Source: Meloidogyne chitwoodi
Lineage: Eukaryota; Nematoda; Chromadorea; Rhabditida; Meloidogynidae
Reading direction: 5' to 3'
NCBI GenBank assembly: GCA_015183035.1
Contig: JACZZP010000008.1
Coordinates: 1,364,001 to 1,428,000 of the forward strand
Length of the DNA: 64,000 bases
Every line of letters begins with the position of its first letter. The stretch's first letter is position 1. The notes beneath the pieces were generated by a model. That model searched no databases and had not been told where the DNA came from. It saw only the letters and a list, made by a program, of their open reading frames with translations. Of this stretch, positions 1 through 15,738 are shown piece after piece. A program made the translations under genes and the position numbers.

Positions 1-773
1 AGGTCACCAATAGTTTCATTAGTTAGTTCAGATTGAATAGAAATAACCTTATTTAAATCCTAAAGTAATTTAAAAGTTTAAATGTTTTTTCTATTTGATT
101 TTTAATTAAAATATTAGAAAATAATTCAAAATTTACACTATTTTCTTTTGCGATTTTTTCTTCATCTTCATCGTCTTCGAGAACATACATTTTCTTTACT
201 GATACAAACTTCGCGTTCATTGATAATTTATTATAATCTTCATCATCCTCCTCTTCCTCGCCAGAACTTTCCTTTTGTTCAACAACATCATCCTCATCAT
301 TATACGTTTCAATATCATCATCTTTTTCTTCTTCAACATCAATATTTTTCACCTCATCTTCATTTTGTGGTATTGGTATTATATTTTCTTTTTCTTCCTC
401 CAAATCTGGATTTTCAAAAGATTCATTGGAATTAATTTCACTGCCAGATAATTCCTCATCTAAATCGTCCTCAGTTTCTTCTTCATGAACAGGAATTTCA
501 TTTTCTACATTATAGAAACTAAATTAAGAAAAAATTAAAAAAACAAAAATAAATACTTATGTCGCATTTCCATTTCTTTATGACGCCGCAGTGCTAGACG
601 TTCTGTTAGTTCAGTTTTAAAGTCAATGATTTCTAGTATAGAAATATTAAAAATTATATCATTTTAATTATAATACTTTTGTCTGCTTTAGCTTTATTCA
701 ATGAAAGATTCGTATTGCAAAATTTGTTCTTAAACCATTCTGTGGCGCTGCTTTTTTTTTGTATTTTTGACAT
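1..773 (-). CDS. Acidic protein, possibly claspin-like (3' part cut by window edge)
   Basis: Spliced from exons 773-677, 632-557, 518-137 and 59-1. All junctions are GT-AG and keep frame; the last exon runs off the left edge. The start ATG at 773 gives MSKIQKKSSATEWFKNKF. Then comes a charged helix (TELTERLALRRHKEMEMRHK) and about 115 residues very rich in Glu and Asp, ending in KLSMNAKFVSVKKMY and another acidic run. There is no signal peptide or membrane segment. A basic helix followed by a long acidic stretch resembles part of claspin, the replication-checkpoint adaptor of Chk1. That resemblance is weak, and other acidic nuclear proteins remain possible. I am sure of the coding status but not of the family. 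Confidence 0.6.
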
Positions 774-922
774 CTCTAAAATTCTAAAAAGAAAAACAAA
801 ACAAAATAAAACAAATGCAACAAAATTAAATTAACATTAAATTTAAAACTAAAATTTGAAGTAAAATAAAAACGTCAATCAATTTAAAAGGACCTTCCTT
901 TTGTTCGCCTGAATTGACCGGC

Positions 923-1684
923 GTCCAGTCGGCCTCGCGTTCAGTCGGCCTCGCGCTCAGTCGGCCTCGCGTTCAGTCGGCCTCGCGTTCAGTCGGCCTC
1001 GCGTTCAGTCGGCCTCGCGTTCAGTCGGCCTCGCGTTCAGTCGGCCTCGCGTTCAGTCGGCCTCGCGTTCAGTCGGCCTCGCGTTCAGTCGGCCTCGCGT
1101 TCAGTCGGCCTCGCGTTCAGTCGGCCTCGCGTTCAGTCGGCCTCGCGTTCAGTCGGCCTCGCGTTCAGTCGGCCTCGCGTTCAGTCGGCCTCGCGTTCAG
1201 TCGGCCTCGCGTTCAGTCGGCCTCGCGTTCAGTCGGCCTCGCGTTCAGTCGGCCTCGCGTTCAGTCGGCCTCGCGTTCAGTCGGCCTCGCGTTCAGTCGG
1301 CCTCGCGTTCAGTCGGCCTCGCGTTCAGTCGGCCTCGCGTTCAGTCGGCCTCGCGTTCAGTCGGCCTCGCGTTCAGTCGGCCTCGCGTTCAGTCGGCCTC
1401 GCGTTCAGTCGGCCTCGCGTTCAGTCGGCCTCGCGTTCAGTCGGCCTCGCGTTCAGTCGGCCTCGCGTTCAGTCGGCCTCGCGTTCAGTCGGCCTCGCGT
1501 TCAGTCGGCCTCGCGTTCAGTCGGCCTCGCGTTCAGTCGGCCTCGCGTTCAGTCGGCCTCGCGTTCAGTCGGCCTCGCGTTCAGTCGGCCTCGCGTTCAG
1601 TCGGCCTCGCGTTCAGTCGGCCTCGCGTTCAGTCGGCCTCGCGTTCAGTCGGCCTCGCGTTCAGTCGGCCTCGCGTTCAGTCGG
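923..1684 (+). repeat. GC-rich 16-bp minisatellite, 47 copies
   Basis: Unit GTTCAGTCGGCCTCGC repeated head to tail: 47 full copies (923-1674) plus a 10-nt partial copy. Copies 1 and 3 differ by one base (GTCC.., GCTC..); the rest read as identical. Each unit carries three CpGs, counting the junction, in a strongly AT-rich genome. Because 16 is not a multiple of 3 and the unit has no stop in any forward phase, the array is open as a 48-nt/16-residue repeat without being a gene. Confidence 0.97.
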
Positions 1685-2632
1685 TCGCGTCCCGCGTCCA
1701 GTTGGCTGTATCCACCTGCGCGCATGCTTACATTCCGTTGACAGAGCGGACATAGCAAACAGAAGAAAAGTGTCTATGCGCTAAGTGTCAATCTGGTGAG
1801 TTAAGCAACGGTGGTAACTCAATTTCGATTTTTTCGAGGAAAAATGCTCTTTTTTTGTAGTTTTTTAATTTTTTTAAACTCAAAATTATTTATTTGGAAA
1901 AAACACTTCTTTTTCCTTGAATTGGGTAAAATTCAAAATATTTTTTTGGCATTTCGTTAATTATAGACTATATTTACCTATTAATTTTTGTTTCTCATAC
2001 CTATTTTTGTTTTTCTCTATTAAGATAGGATATTAACGAAATTAAAAAGAGACACAAGGAAGTAAAAAAGTTTATAAGATAGGAATGATCCCGTCTTTAG
2101 GAAAAAATGTTCTATTATCCTCACACACTCGAAAATATTTTTTAAAAATAATTAAATTTTATTTTTTTACTATTTCTCTTCCATTTTTTAAGTGCATCAT
2201 GGAGGACAATACAGCTTCTGTAATCACCGTAATGAGCTTAATCCTCCCTTTATTTTTTCTATTTTCAGAAACTTGTATCTCAGTTCAGAGTACTCAAATG
2301 ACTTTCCCCACACAAGATCGGCTCAATTTTCAAATATCTTTCAAAATACACCTCCATTGACACGAACTTGGTCGGAGTGGATTTCGGTTTTAACCAATCA
2401 ATTTTATGATACTAGGATTTTTATATTTCTGATTATTGGGAAATTAGGGTTAATGGGTAAACTATTTAACTAAGAAAAAATACACCAAAATTTTTAAAAA
2501 ATTTATTTCAATTACAATATATATATGTACAATTATGATGGCAATACAGAAATACAACAAGTGAATGAATATTTATATATGAACATATCGACATGAGTAT
2601 CACAACAGAATAGTGTCTCTCTGTCCTTCTGC
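1685..2632. other. Intergenic; no supported gene
   Basis: A decayed edge of the minisatellite (to about 1715) is followed by AT-rich sequence. Two overlapping forward ORFs near 2085-2473 have no recognisable domain, no splice partners and composition like the surroundings. The tyrosine phosphatase 3' untranslated region should lie at the right end. Confidence 0.6.
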
Positions 2633-3987
2633 CTAACGTCTCGGCGGCTTATAGATCCTCTTCGATATCGCTTGTATCAGCTTGTCAATTGCTTCGACGT
2701 CCACTCGGATCTTGCTTGCTTCAGCCTTGTTCTTCGCATACCTTAAAATGAAGAAAAGTTTTAAAAAATTCGATTAACTCAGGAGGTATTTACCGGAGGA
2801 AGACGCTGTAGATGTACAGATACTGATCCAGTGTCTGCACACTGCCAGCTCGTTGTCGACGCAGATCTGCGACAAGATCGTAGAAGTCCAATGGTTGTCC
2901 AGCGCGGAGAGTGTTCTGAGCCAAGTAGATCATGACGATGGTGCCGGTTCTCCCAATGCCTGCAAATAAAAAAAGTTTTCAAAAAATTAGAATTTAGTGC
3001 TTGTTACCTGCCGAACAGTGCACGACAATGGGCTTATATTTCCCAATGTAGAAGAGCAGTCGAAGTGCTGCAAGATGGTTCATCGGAACTCCACGGTCAG
3101 GCCAACGTCTCCAGTGGAAGTGACGAACATTTGCTTGTCGCTTCGGGCTGTCGCTGGTGACTTGAAGGCGCGTCCGGATAAGATGGTTGTCGTCGAGTGC
3201 CTCTGTATCCACGAACCGAACTTTGATGTTTCCGTCTCGACTAGTGATGGCCTGAAAATAATTTATAAATTGCCTTTTAAGACGAGACAAACAGATTCTG
3301 GTGTATTATCCCTCGGCCAGTATTGATGACATTTTGGACGATTGAGTTCGACGGTATCACAGAGCATAACGACCGCCTCGACCTTCTCCTGCAAGACCAT
3401 TTCCCAAAAATCGCCGACAGTTTGAGGTAGAGGGCCTTGAGTGCAGATGTAGCGGCGATCACCTAATTTAAATAGATTAAAATAATTAAAAGAGCCACGC
3501 CTCACCGTGACTATCAATCCAATTGGCATGAATATAATGCCCATTAGAAAGCGCCACACGGTTGTTCTCGACGCAGATGACGTCACGGTAGCGGTTCAGC
3601 GTCGGATTTCTATAAATAAATTTATGTTTAAATATTAATTTATGAATGTTTAAATAAAAAAAATTACCGGACAAATTCAGCAGATGGATCAGGCCGAGGG
3701 AGATTCTGCAGACGCTCAAATTCAGATTCCAAATCAGTCAACTGCTTTCGAGACGTCGCCTGAGCCCACGCTTGGAGTTGTTCCAGGAATACTGTTTCTT
3801 CGTTGTTGTCCTCTACTGTCCGTGGTCTGTCGGGGCCGCGTCCTCCCTGGCGTCTGCTTTCCGAACGGCTGCGCGGCCTGCTGCCTCGTCGTCGCTCACT
3901 GCTCCGAGTCGGTGCACTTGATTGGCGAGTTGTCCTTGGGCTGTCCCCTTTACCAGCAGCGGTCGTAATGTTGCGATCACGAGACAT
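2633..3987 (-). CDS. Non-receptor protein tyrosine phosphatase
   Basis: Six exons (3987-3668, 3609-3506, 3462-3293, 3251-3008, 2959-2794, 2741-2633) give 370 residues. The third intron could be 41 nt (donor GTTTGT, used here) or 32 nt (GTCTTA); both keep frame. Residues 1-80 are Arg/Ser-rich and likely disordered. A classical PTP domain follows: RYRDVICVENNRVAL, QGPLPQTVGDFWEM, the general-acid WPD loop in WRRWPDRGVP, and the catalytic loop HCSAGIGRTGT, where Cys is the nucleophile and Arg binds phosphate. An intron splits the catalytic loop codons (HCSAG/IGRTG). No signal peptide or transmembrane segment is visible, so it should be cytosolic. Nematodes have a greatly expanded set of such single-domain PTPs, and I cannot name an orthologue. 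Confidence 0.93.
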
Positions 3988-4946
3988 GTAGTCGAGCCTT
4001 GTTGAAGCAGAGATCGTAGAACTGAGTGATGTCTTGTTTTGAGGTTGGTGATGTTAAGGATAGAATTTTTAGTTTGTTTTTATAATATTACGTTCAGCCT
4101 GTGTTGTGTATGGGTAAAGGTGGTGTATATAAGCCGGCAGACGTGAGATAGTATAAAAGCTGGGCTATCTGTCAGTTAAGTCGGATTCATACTAGGACAT
4201 GGCGCCCTAGTCCCTGTTCCCTGTCGTCAACAGAAGGCCCAGTGACCGAAATCCTTCACTTCACTACCATTGTTACTATCCACTTAAAGATGAATCGCTA
4301 CCTCTAACAAGTGAGTATTCTCGGACACAACAGTAGAAGACAACACCATCAGCTTTAAAAATTAATCTTTTTTCTGTAGAGTAGAGATTTAAAAAATTAA
4401 ACAATTTTGAAATTATTTTTCCAACAGTTATCGAAAATCCAATGCCATCTGCTTACAATCTAAAACACTACTTAACCACAAAATAGTTTAAAAATTAAAG
4501 ATGGATCATCAGTTTTCCACAAAGATCAATATCTATCATCCAAATGCTCAATTTTATTTTGATAGTATGTAAATTATGTACATACCAGAGATGGGCAAAA
4601 TTGGAAAATAAAATAGGAAATCCGATATCCGAAACAAAATGTAAAAATAAAAACAGAAATAATTTAAATATTTTAAAAAACTATGCTTTGGATGCTAAAT
4701 CGAAAGCTAGAGGTTTTACACAAATGCGTTTGGGTTTGAATGGTCATGATACGGGCCTAGATGACTGTCGCTCAGAATCTGTCGCTCAAATCCTATTGCT
4801 CAAACGGCGTCGCTCAAATGACTTGCTCCGGGTTGCTGAGACGATTTAAAACAACACGGCGATTTTTCGTAAAACATCTTTTTTAATTTTTCTTTAGATT
4901 TTATTTTTTGTTGTTTATTTAATTAAATTATTTATTTGTTTATGTA
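3988..4946. other. Intergenic between divergent PTP and FAM98 genes
   Basis: Holds a possible LTR and primer-binding-site remnant (4100-4206). At 4755-4825 the motif GTCGCTCAAAT recurs imperfectly three or four times. The open frame at 4544-4849 overlaps those repeats and shows no domain, so it is not called. Confidence 0.5.
4100..4206 (+). mobile_element. Possible LTR end plus primer-binding site (retrotransposon remnant)
   Basis: A stretch starting TGTG.. and ending ..GGACA is followed at once by TGGCGCCC (4200-4207). This is the layout of an LTR (5'-TG..CA-3') abutting a tRNA-primed binding site; TGGCGCC begins the site of many Lys-tRNA-primed elements. The segment holds two TATA-like boxes (TATATAAG at 4126, TATAAAA at 4152) and a TCAGTT initiator-like sequence about 25-30 nt after the second. 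No gag or pol frame follows and no second LTR was found. The match is short, so the call is tentative. Confidence 0.3.
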
Positions 4947-6421
4947 ATGGACGACAATCTCAACAACGTTTGTTAATCGTTATTTTTTAATTTGGTACTT
5001 TTGAAGAACGGAGGGCCCTTCTGCGGACTTTTTTGCGGACTTTCTATTATATAATTTAGTAGTATATATTATTTGATTTTTGCCTTAAGGCAAATAAAAG
5101 GAGGTAATAGACTAACAAAAAGGTGCAAATTTTCTGACCTAGTCATTTACATTTTTGTTAATCGATTATTTAGAAAAATGATTCAAACTCTTAAAAATTT
5201 TACTTTATTACAATTATACAACAAGATCAGCTTATGAATCACTCTGGCAGAAACTGAAAAGAAGACATAAAATGAATTTGGATCTTCGGAAACAACACTT
5301 GAGAGCTACATTCATGAATTTGTTTGGAGACAACGTTTTAAAGGACCAGATTGTTTTTTCCATTTAATCTCACAAATTGTCAATCATAATTCTTATTTGT
5401 GTCAATAAAATATATTACCTCCTTTTATTTGCCTTAAGGCAAAAATCAACTAATATATACTACTAAATTATATAATAGAAAGTCCGCAAAAAAGTCCGCA
5501 GAAAGGGCCCCCCGTTCTTCAAAAGTACCTTTAATTTATATTATTTAGGAAGTTTCGAAATCAATTCATTCGATAATGCTACAGTTGGATGGTGCACTTC
5601 CTTCTGGTTCTTTTAACATTAATGAGTTTGAGGAAAAGGTTACTTTTAATTCATTTTTATTATCAAATTTAAAGGTAAAAAAATTTGCTACTGATGCTCA
5701 GCAAATTGCTCCCATACTTTTATTTAATTCTCCAGTAAGCTTAGATGAATGGAAGATCTTTGAGCAATTTGTCAATGCACTTAACGCTGATTATGAAAAA
5801 CGTACTATTCTATTAAAGAAACGAATTGAAGTTGCCGTGGATTCTTTTCTTTGGTCAGAACGAATTCAGAAAATGGAAGGACACATTCGAGAGATTTGCG
5901 ATAAAAGCTTGTTTAAAGAGTCAAACTTCCATCCTGTTAATTTGGAACATCTTATTGCTGCTGATTCAAGTTAGATTTAATTTATTCAAGGTTATTTTTA
6001 ATTTTTAGATTTGTTATTTATGGTTAAAACAAGTTCTAAAGAATTGAGAAAAAAAACAAGAGTCCATGAAGTTTGTGACTTTAAAGTTCCAGTCGATGTT
6101 CCAGACCGGGGAGGAAGGACTGAAATAATGTCTCCATTACAAAGGGAAACATTTGAACAACAGGAAATGCAGAGAGTACAGCAATCCTTTCAAGGTAAAA
6201 ACATTTAATTTATTTTTTAAAATTGAATCTTAGAAAGACGACGAGGTGGTAGTGATCGTGGAGGTTTTAGGGGTGGTGATCGTGGAGGGGGTAGAGGTGG
6301 TGATCATCGTCAGGGAAGTAGAGGATCCTATCAAGGAGGTGGTGCATGTTATCAGGCGTATGGGGATTTTCGTGGTGGTAAAGGAGGTGGTGCCGGCCAA
6401 AAACGAGGGCGATACAATTAG
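4947..6421 (+). CDS. FAM98-family protein with RGG tail
   Basis: Exons 5549-5969, 6009-6194 and 6234-6421 are firm. A 7-codon first exon (4947-4967, MDDNLNN, donor GTTTGT) is proposed because it keeps frame; otherwise ATG 5576 starts the protein. The length is about 271 residues. It matches the C-terminal half of FAM98A/B: the ADYEKRTILLKKRIEVAV helix, EHLIAAD, PVDVPDRGGRTEI, then a Gly/Arg tail rich in RGG (RRRGGSDRGGFRGG). Known FAM98B is a subunit of the metazoan tRNA-splicing ligase complex with RTCB and DDX1; RGG tails bind RNA and are methylated. The usual N-terminal calponin-homology-like region is missing or greatly shortened. The first intron contains a MITE-like element. Confidence 0.83.
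4994..5529. mobile_element. MITE-like element A, 536 bp, 8-bp TSD TTTAATTT
   Basis: Terminal inverted repeats of about 115 bp: GGTACTTTTGAAGAACGG at the left and its near-perfect complement ending at 5529. The arms share GGGCCC, a doubled TGCGGACTTT and the palindrome GCCTTAAGGC. It is flanked on both sides by the direct repeat TTTAATTT (4986-4993 and 5530-5537). The centre (5110-5410) has no coding frame. It lies in the proposed first intron of the FAM98-like gene. Confidence 0.93.
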
Positions 6422-6615
6422 CTGATATTTAAATTTGCTCAAGATCTTTTTGATGTTATTTTAAAGTTTGATGTGATTTTTATTTTTTTAAAGTGAAAAT
6501 ACAATTTTTTAATTAAATTATTTTTATTGTTACATATTATTCTTTTTTCAAAGGAAGGAATTATTTGTTAATTTTCAATCTTTATTCATTTTTTACATTT
6601 AGATTACTTAAACAG

Positions 6616-7689
6616 ATGCTATGTTATTTTCTTAGTCATTTTATTGCAAATAGATTCTTACTTAAATCATTTGCAGGTGCCTATCAAACACAGTCAACAC
6701 TTTGTAATAATGCATCATCTTCAACATTATTACAAATATGCAGTAACAGGGTTGTTAATTTGAGGAGGTCTTCCTCAGGTGAAATTTTATAATTTTGATT
6801 TTTTTTGTTAAGGTATAATATTTTAATTTTGTTTACCTTCGAATATTTTTGGTGAATAAAAAATCCTATTAAGATGTCTTCCAACATTGTGATCACATTC
6901 GCATCGATGATCTAGCAGCAGCCAAACAGATTGCAAGTAAAATAGGTCCTGCTGAAAGAGAGTTATTACTTCAAATTCTTGTTAAACAATCGCCAAACTA
7001 TACAGATATCCGCAATGACGATGAAGGTTTTATAATTTTTTCTTTATTTTAGTTTCAATTCTTAGAGAGGGAATTACATTTTGGACAACTTAGACAGCTA
7101 TTTACTATTAATACAATTCCATTTGTTGGTTTTGGTTTTCTCGATAATGCAATAATGGTTTTGGCTGGCGAATATATTGATCAATCTTTAGGAGCGTTTT
7201 TTTGTATTTCTACAATGGCTGCCGCTGCTTTTGGGAATATAATTTCTGGTTAACATTTTGAAAAATTTTGTTTTTAAGATATAGTTTATAATAAAAGTTT
7301 TAAATTTTTATTCAATTGTATTTAAGACGTGGCTGGTGTTGGACTTGCTCATTATGTGGAAGGTCTAAACTAAATTTTTGCTTTAATTTTTTCTTTAATT
7401 TTTGCTTTTATTTTTAGTTTTTGTAACTCGGCTAGGTTTTAAAAGTCCAACTCTTACCTCAAAACAAGTATGAAAAATTTTTTTCACCTTCTATTTTTTA
7501 TTTAATAGTTGGAATCTCGAAAAGCTCGTCTTACTGTGAATATTGCTAGAGCGTTTGGATTAGTTGTAGGATGTCTTTTAGGAATGTAGGTTTCGATTTG
7601 TTTTATTTTATAAAATGTATATCCTTTTCAGGTTTCCCCTTTTATTCTTTGGTGAAGTGGACAAATCAAAAAGCGCGAGCATTAAATAG
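6616..7689 (+). CDS. TMEM65: TMEM65 homologue, mitochondrial inner-membrane protein
   Basis: Seven exons (6616-6778, 6874-7026, 7066-7248, 7327-7362, 7418-7467, 7509-7585, 7632-7689), 239 residues. The conserved core is clear: QLRQLFTINTIPFVGFGFLD, NAIMVLAGEYID, STMAAAAFGNIIS, DVAGVGLAHYVE, and a final membrane helix VVGCLLGMFPLLFFGEV. This gives three membrane segments. The N-terminus is rich in Arg, Ser and hydrophobic residues, consistent with mitochondrial import. In vertebrates TMEM65 sits in the inner membrane and promotes mitochondrial Na+/Ca2+ exchange. The start lies 195 bp after the FAM98 stop, with acceptor-like AGs at about 6602 and just before the ATG, so shared transcription with trans-splicing is possible. 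Confidence 0.93.
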
Positions 7690-8101
7690 CTTTAAATTTA
7701 TTTTTGTTAGGTATTTTCTAACATATTAATTTTTGTTAAAATTGTTAGCCAGTAGTTCTTCTACAAAAACTTTTTATTTAATTTTAGTCCTTTAAAGCAA
7801 TATTTTAGTCATATTCTGTAAAATCTGGTAATTTTAAAGTGTTGCATTTATCTGTTTACGTTTGATTTATCCTCATTCAAATTTTGTCCTTAAATTATAA
7901 TACCTTATATCACAAAAGCTTTAAAAAGTACAAATGTTAAGATTCTATTTAATTGCAATGTGTCATATATCTTGATTTTTTTAAATAAATAGTAATATAT
8001 TTACGGCCTTTTAAATATTTTCAAATGTTATTTGATTCTTACGTACTTTTTCTTTGTAATTTTAACTTTTATTTACTCTAAAGTTGTTTCTATTTTGCAT
8101 A
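7690..8101. other. Intergenic TMEM65-LARS1
   Basis: About 410 bp of AT-rich sequence between two genes on the same strand. It presumably holds the TMEM65 3' untranslated region and the LARS1 promoter or trans-splice acceptor. I see no other element. Confidence 0.6.
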
Positions 8102-13867
<5,766 letters not shown>

Positions 13868-14195
13868 AATAATGTTTCAGTCTTTGTAACAGAGAGCTTC
13901 ATAAAAATATATACTCACAAAAATCTGATATTTTCGTGTAGTACATAAGAAACTTTGTTTTTCTGTTTAAATATCTTTTGCTTTATTTCACATGTTATAA
14001 AATTTTAATTAAAGAAATTTAATTTTATATTGACAACGAAATTCAAGTGTATCGCAAAAATATGAGATTCGGTTAAAAGGAAAAAATAATTTTGAAGAAA
14101 ATAGATATTACCGTAGAATTGGTAAAATGGATATAACGAGAAGCAAATAAATACTAAAAAGCTATTTAAATAAATAATTTAACACAATTTCTTAT
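13868..14195. other. Convergent 3' spacer
   Basis: About 330 bp between the stop codons of the LeuRS gene (+) and the Plus3 gene (-). AT-rich, presumably two 3' untranslated regions. Nothing else is seen. Confidence 0.6.
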
Positions 14196-14883
14196 TCACT
14201 GATTTCCTTTCCTACCACTTTTTTTCTTTTTAGCCTTCTTACGGCGTGGTCCACTCTCTTCTTCTTCCTTGTCGCTTGTTCCGATTTCCCCTTCTTCCCT
14301 GTCCCTTTTTGATTTCCTCGTTGATGAGGAACCATAAAGCGCGGAATGCAGTTCATCAGCTCTCTGTTTAACCCAGCCAATTGTTGGAATAATTTCCTAT
14401 AAAAAATAATATTAAAATATTTCTTTTAAAATAACCTCCTTATCTCGAGCATTATTCAACCAACCATAGAATTCATCTAAGGTTATCGGCTCTGCGGCAA
14501 TGCATTCAAGAGTCCGTTCGGAACGGTTGTCAACTTTCAGACGCTTTGAATATTTAGATTTACCAATGGGAACCTAAAAGTGATATTTTAGTTATAACTC
14601 CTTTCTGAAAAGTACTTCAGTATCAACAACGCCCAAAATACGATAAATGGAATGAAATGTTGCCTTATCCGTCTTAGTCAAAATCCGAACGAAGCACTTT
14701 CTGACCAAATCATCAAACTTGTCTGGCGATGTCTCTACAAGACGAATGAGTTTTCCACGCGAGAGAACGACCGGCTCCAATTCCTCAATGTGTCTAACCT
14801 AAAAGTATGTTATCAATTTAACACATTAAAAATATATAAACCTCGTATTGATCGTCGTCGTAAATATCGTCGTAATCGGACAT
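14196..14883 (-). CDS. Short stand-alone Plus3-domain protein (Rtf1-like)
   Basis: Exons 14883-14842, 14798-14616, 14573-14436 and 14396-14196 give 187 residues. After an acidic start (MSDYDDIYDDDQYE) comes a Plus3 domain: VLSRGKLIRLVETSPDKF, DLVRKCFVRI, YRILGVVDTE, then NRSERTLECIAAEPITLDEF and a WLNNARDKE helix. The C-terminus is Lys/Arg-rich (PRRKKAKKKKSGRKGN), probably a nuclear localisation signal. Plus3 is the part of Rtf1 (PAF1 complex) that binds phosphorylated Spt5 and recruits the complex to elongating polymerase II. Usual Rtf1 proteins exceed 500 residues and also carry the histone-modification domain, which is absent here. It could be a shortened Rtf1, a paralogue, or a gene whose upstream exons I missed. 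Confidence 0.85.
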
Positions 14884-15738
14884 TTAAAAAGATGGTAAAT
14901 TTTATACCTAAATTAATTATTTAGCTTAGAATAAATCGAAGAAAAATGTTAAAGAAAAAATCGGTGCAAACTTTTTAGTACCGCATTCAGGCATGAACAT
15001 TTGGCGCCGCCGTTTAGGTGCCCCACCTCGAATTTTAAATTTTTTAACAATTATGTTATGTATCACATTTTTTTATCAAATAAATAACCCTTTACATCCG
15101 TCAATTCCAATTATAGACTGTAGATTGTAGGAACGGTTGAGTCCCCACGTTCTAATTGAAAACATTTAGTTAGATTTTGCAACTAATATAAATCTTAATA
15201 TTAAAATAAACTTAAAAAATTCAAGTTAGCAAATATATAAAAAATAATAATACGTTAAGTCAATTTTATTCACAGCTCATATCATACATATTATACATTA
15301 AAATTTATATAAAACTGGCATAGCTATAGAACAAATTTAAAAAAATATAGGAAAAATGAAAAAGAATTGGCGATTAAAAATATTTTGTTGCTTATCTCCT
15401 TATAAAATTAAATCAAAACCCGCTGATTTATAGGGAAAAAGAATAGAAAAAAACTAAGTGAAGACATGAAAAAAATGTCAATTTTAGATAAAAAAAAACA
15501 AAATTTTAGAATTTGCTTTTAATCTAAATAGAAATATTTTTTCCAAAATATAAAAAATAATTTTTCATAAAAAAACAATAGAAAAAAAATTAAGAATTAG
15601 AGCAGAAAAATGAAAGGCAAACATTTAAAAAATTAAACGAAAAAAAATGCAAAAATAAGAATAATATGAGCAATATTTAATATTTAAAATTCAAAAATTA
15701 TTATTTTGGAGGAAATGTTAGAAAAAGTTAAAAAAAAT
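14884..15738. other. Intergenic, upstream of Plus3 gene and downstream of PIKfyve
   Basis: AT-rich, with poly-A and poly-T runs and no open frame above 60 codons. The PIKfyve 3' untranslated region lies at the right end. No repeats were recognised. Confidence 0.6.

Noticed and set aside
148..435. Forward ORF opposite the acidic gene
   Set aside because: It is the antisense shadow of an acidic, Glu/Asp-codon-rich exon; the reverse model has splice sites and composition of a real gene.
914..1741. Long open frame of 275 codons across the minisatellite
   Set aside because: It is open only because the 16-nt unit has no stop in any forward phase. The translation is a perfect 16-residue repeat with no start context, splice partners or domain.
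2085..2473. Two overlapping forward ORFs downstream of the phosphatase gene
   Set aside because: No domain, no splice signals that extend them, base composition as in the flanks, and they overlap in different frames.
3253..3274. 22-nt GC-AG intron in the phosphatase gene
   Set aside because: It would be too short and breaks the frame; a 41-nt GT-AG intron (3252-3292) fits frame and consensus.
4544..4849. 101-codon ORF before the FAM98 gene
   Set aside because: It overlaps imperfect GTCGCTCAAAT repeats and shows no similarity to the FAM98 N-terminus or any domain.
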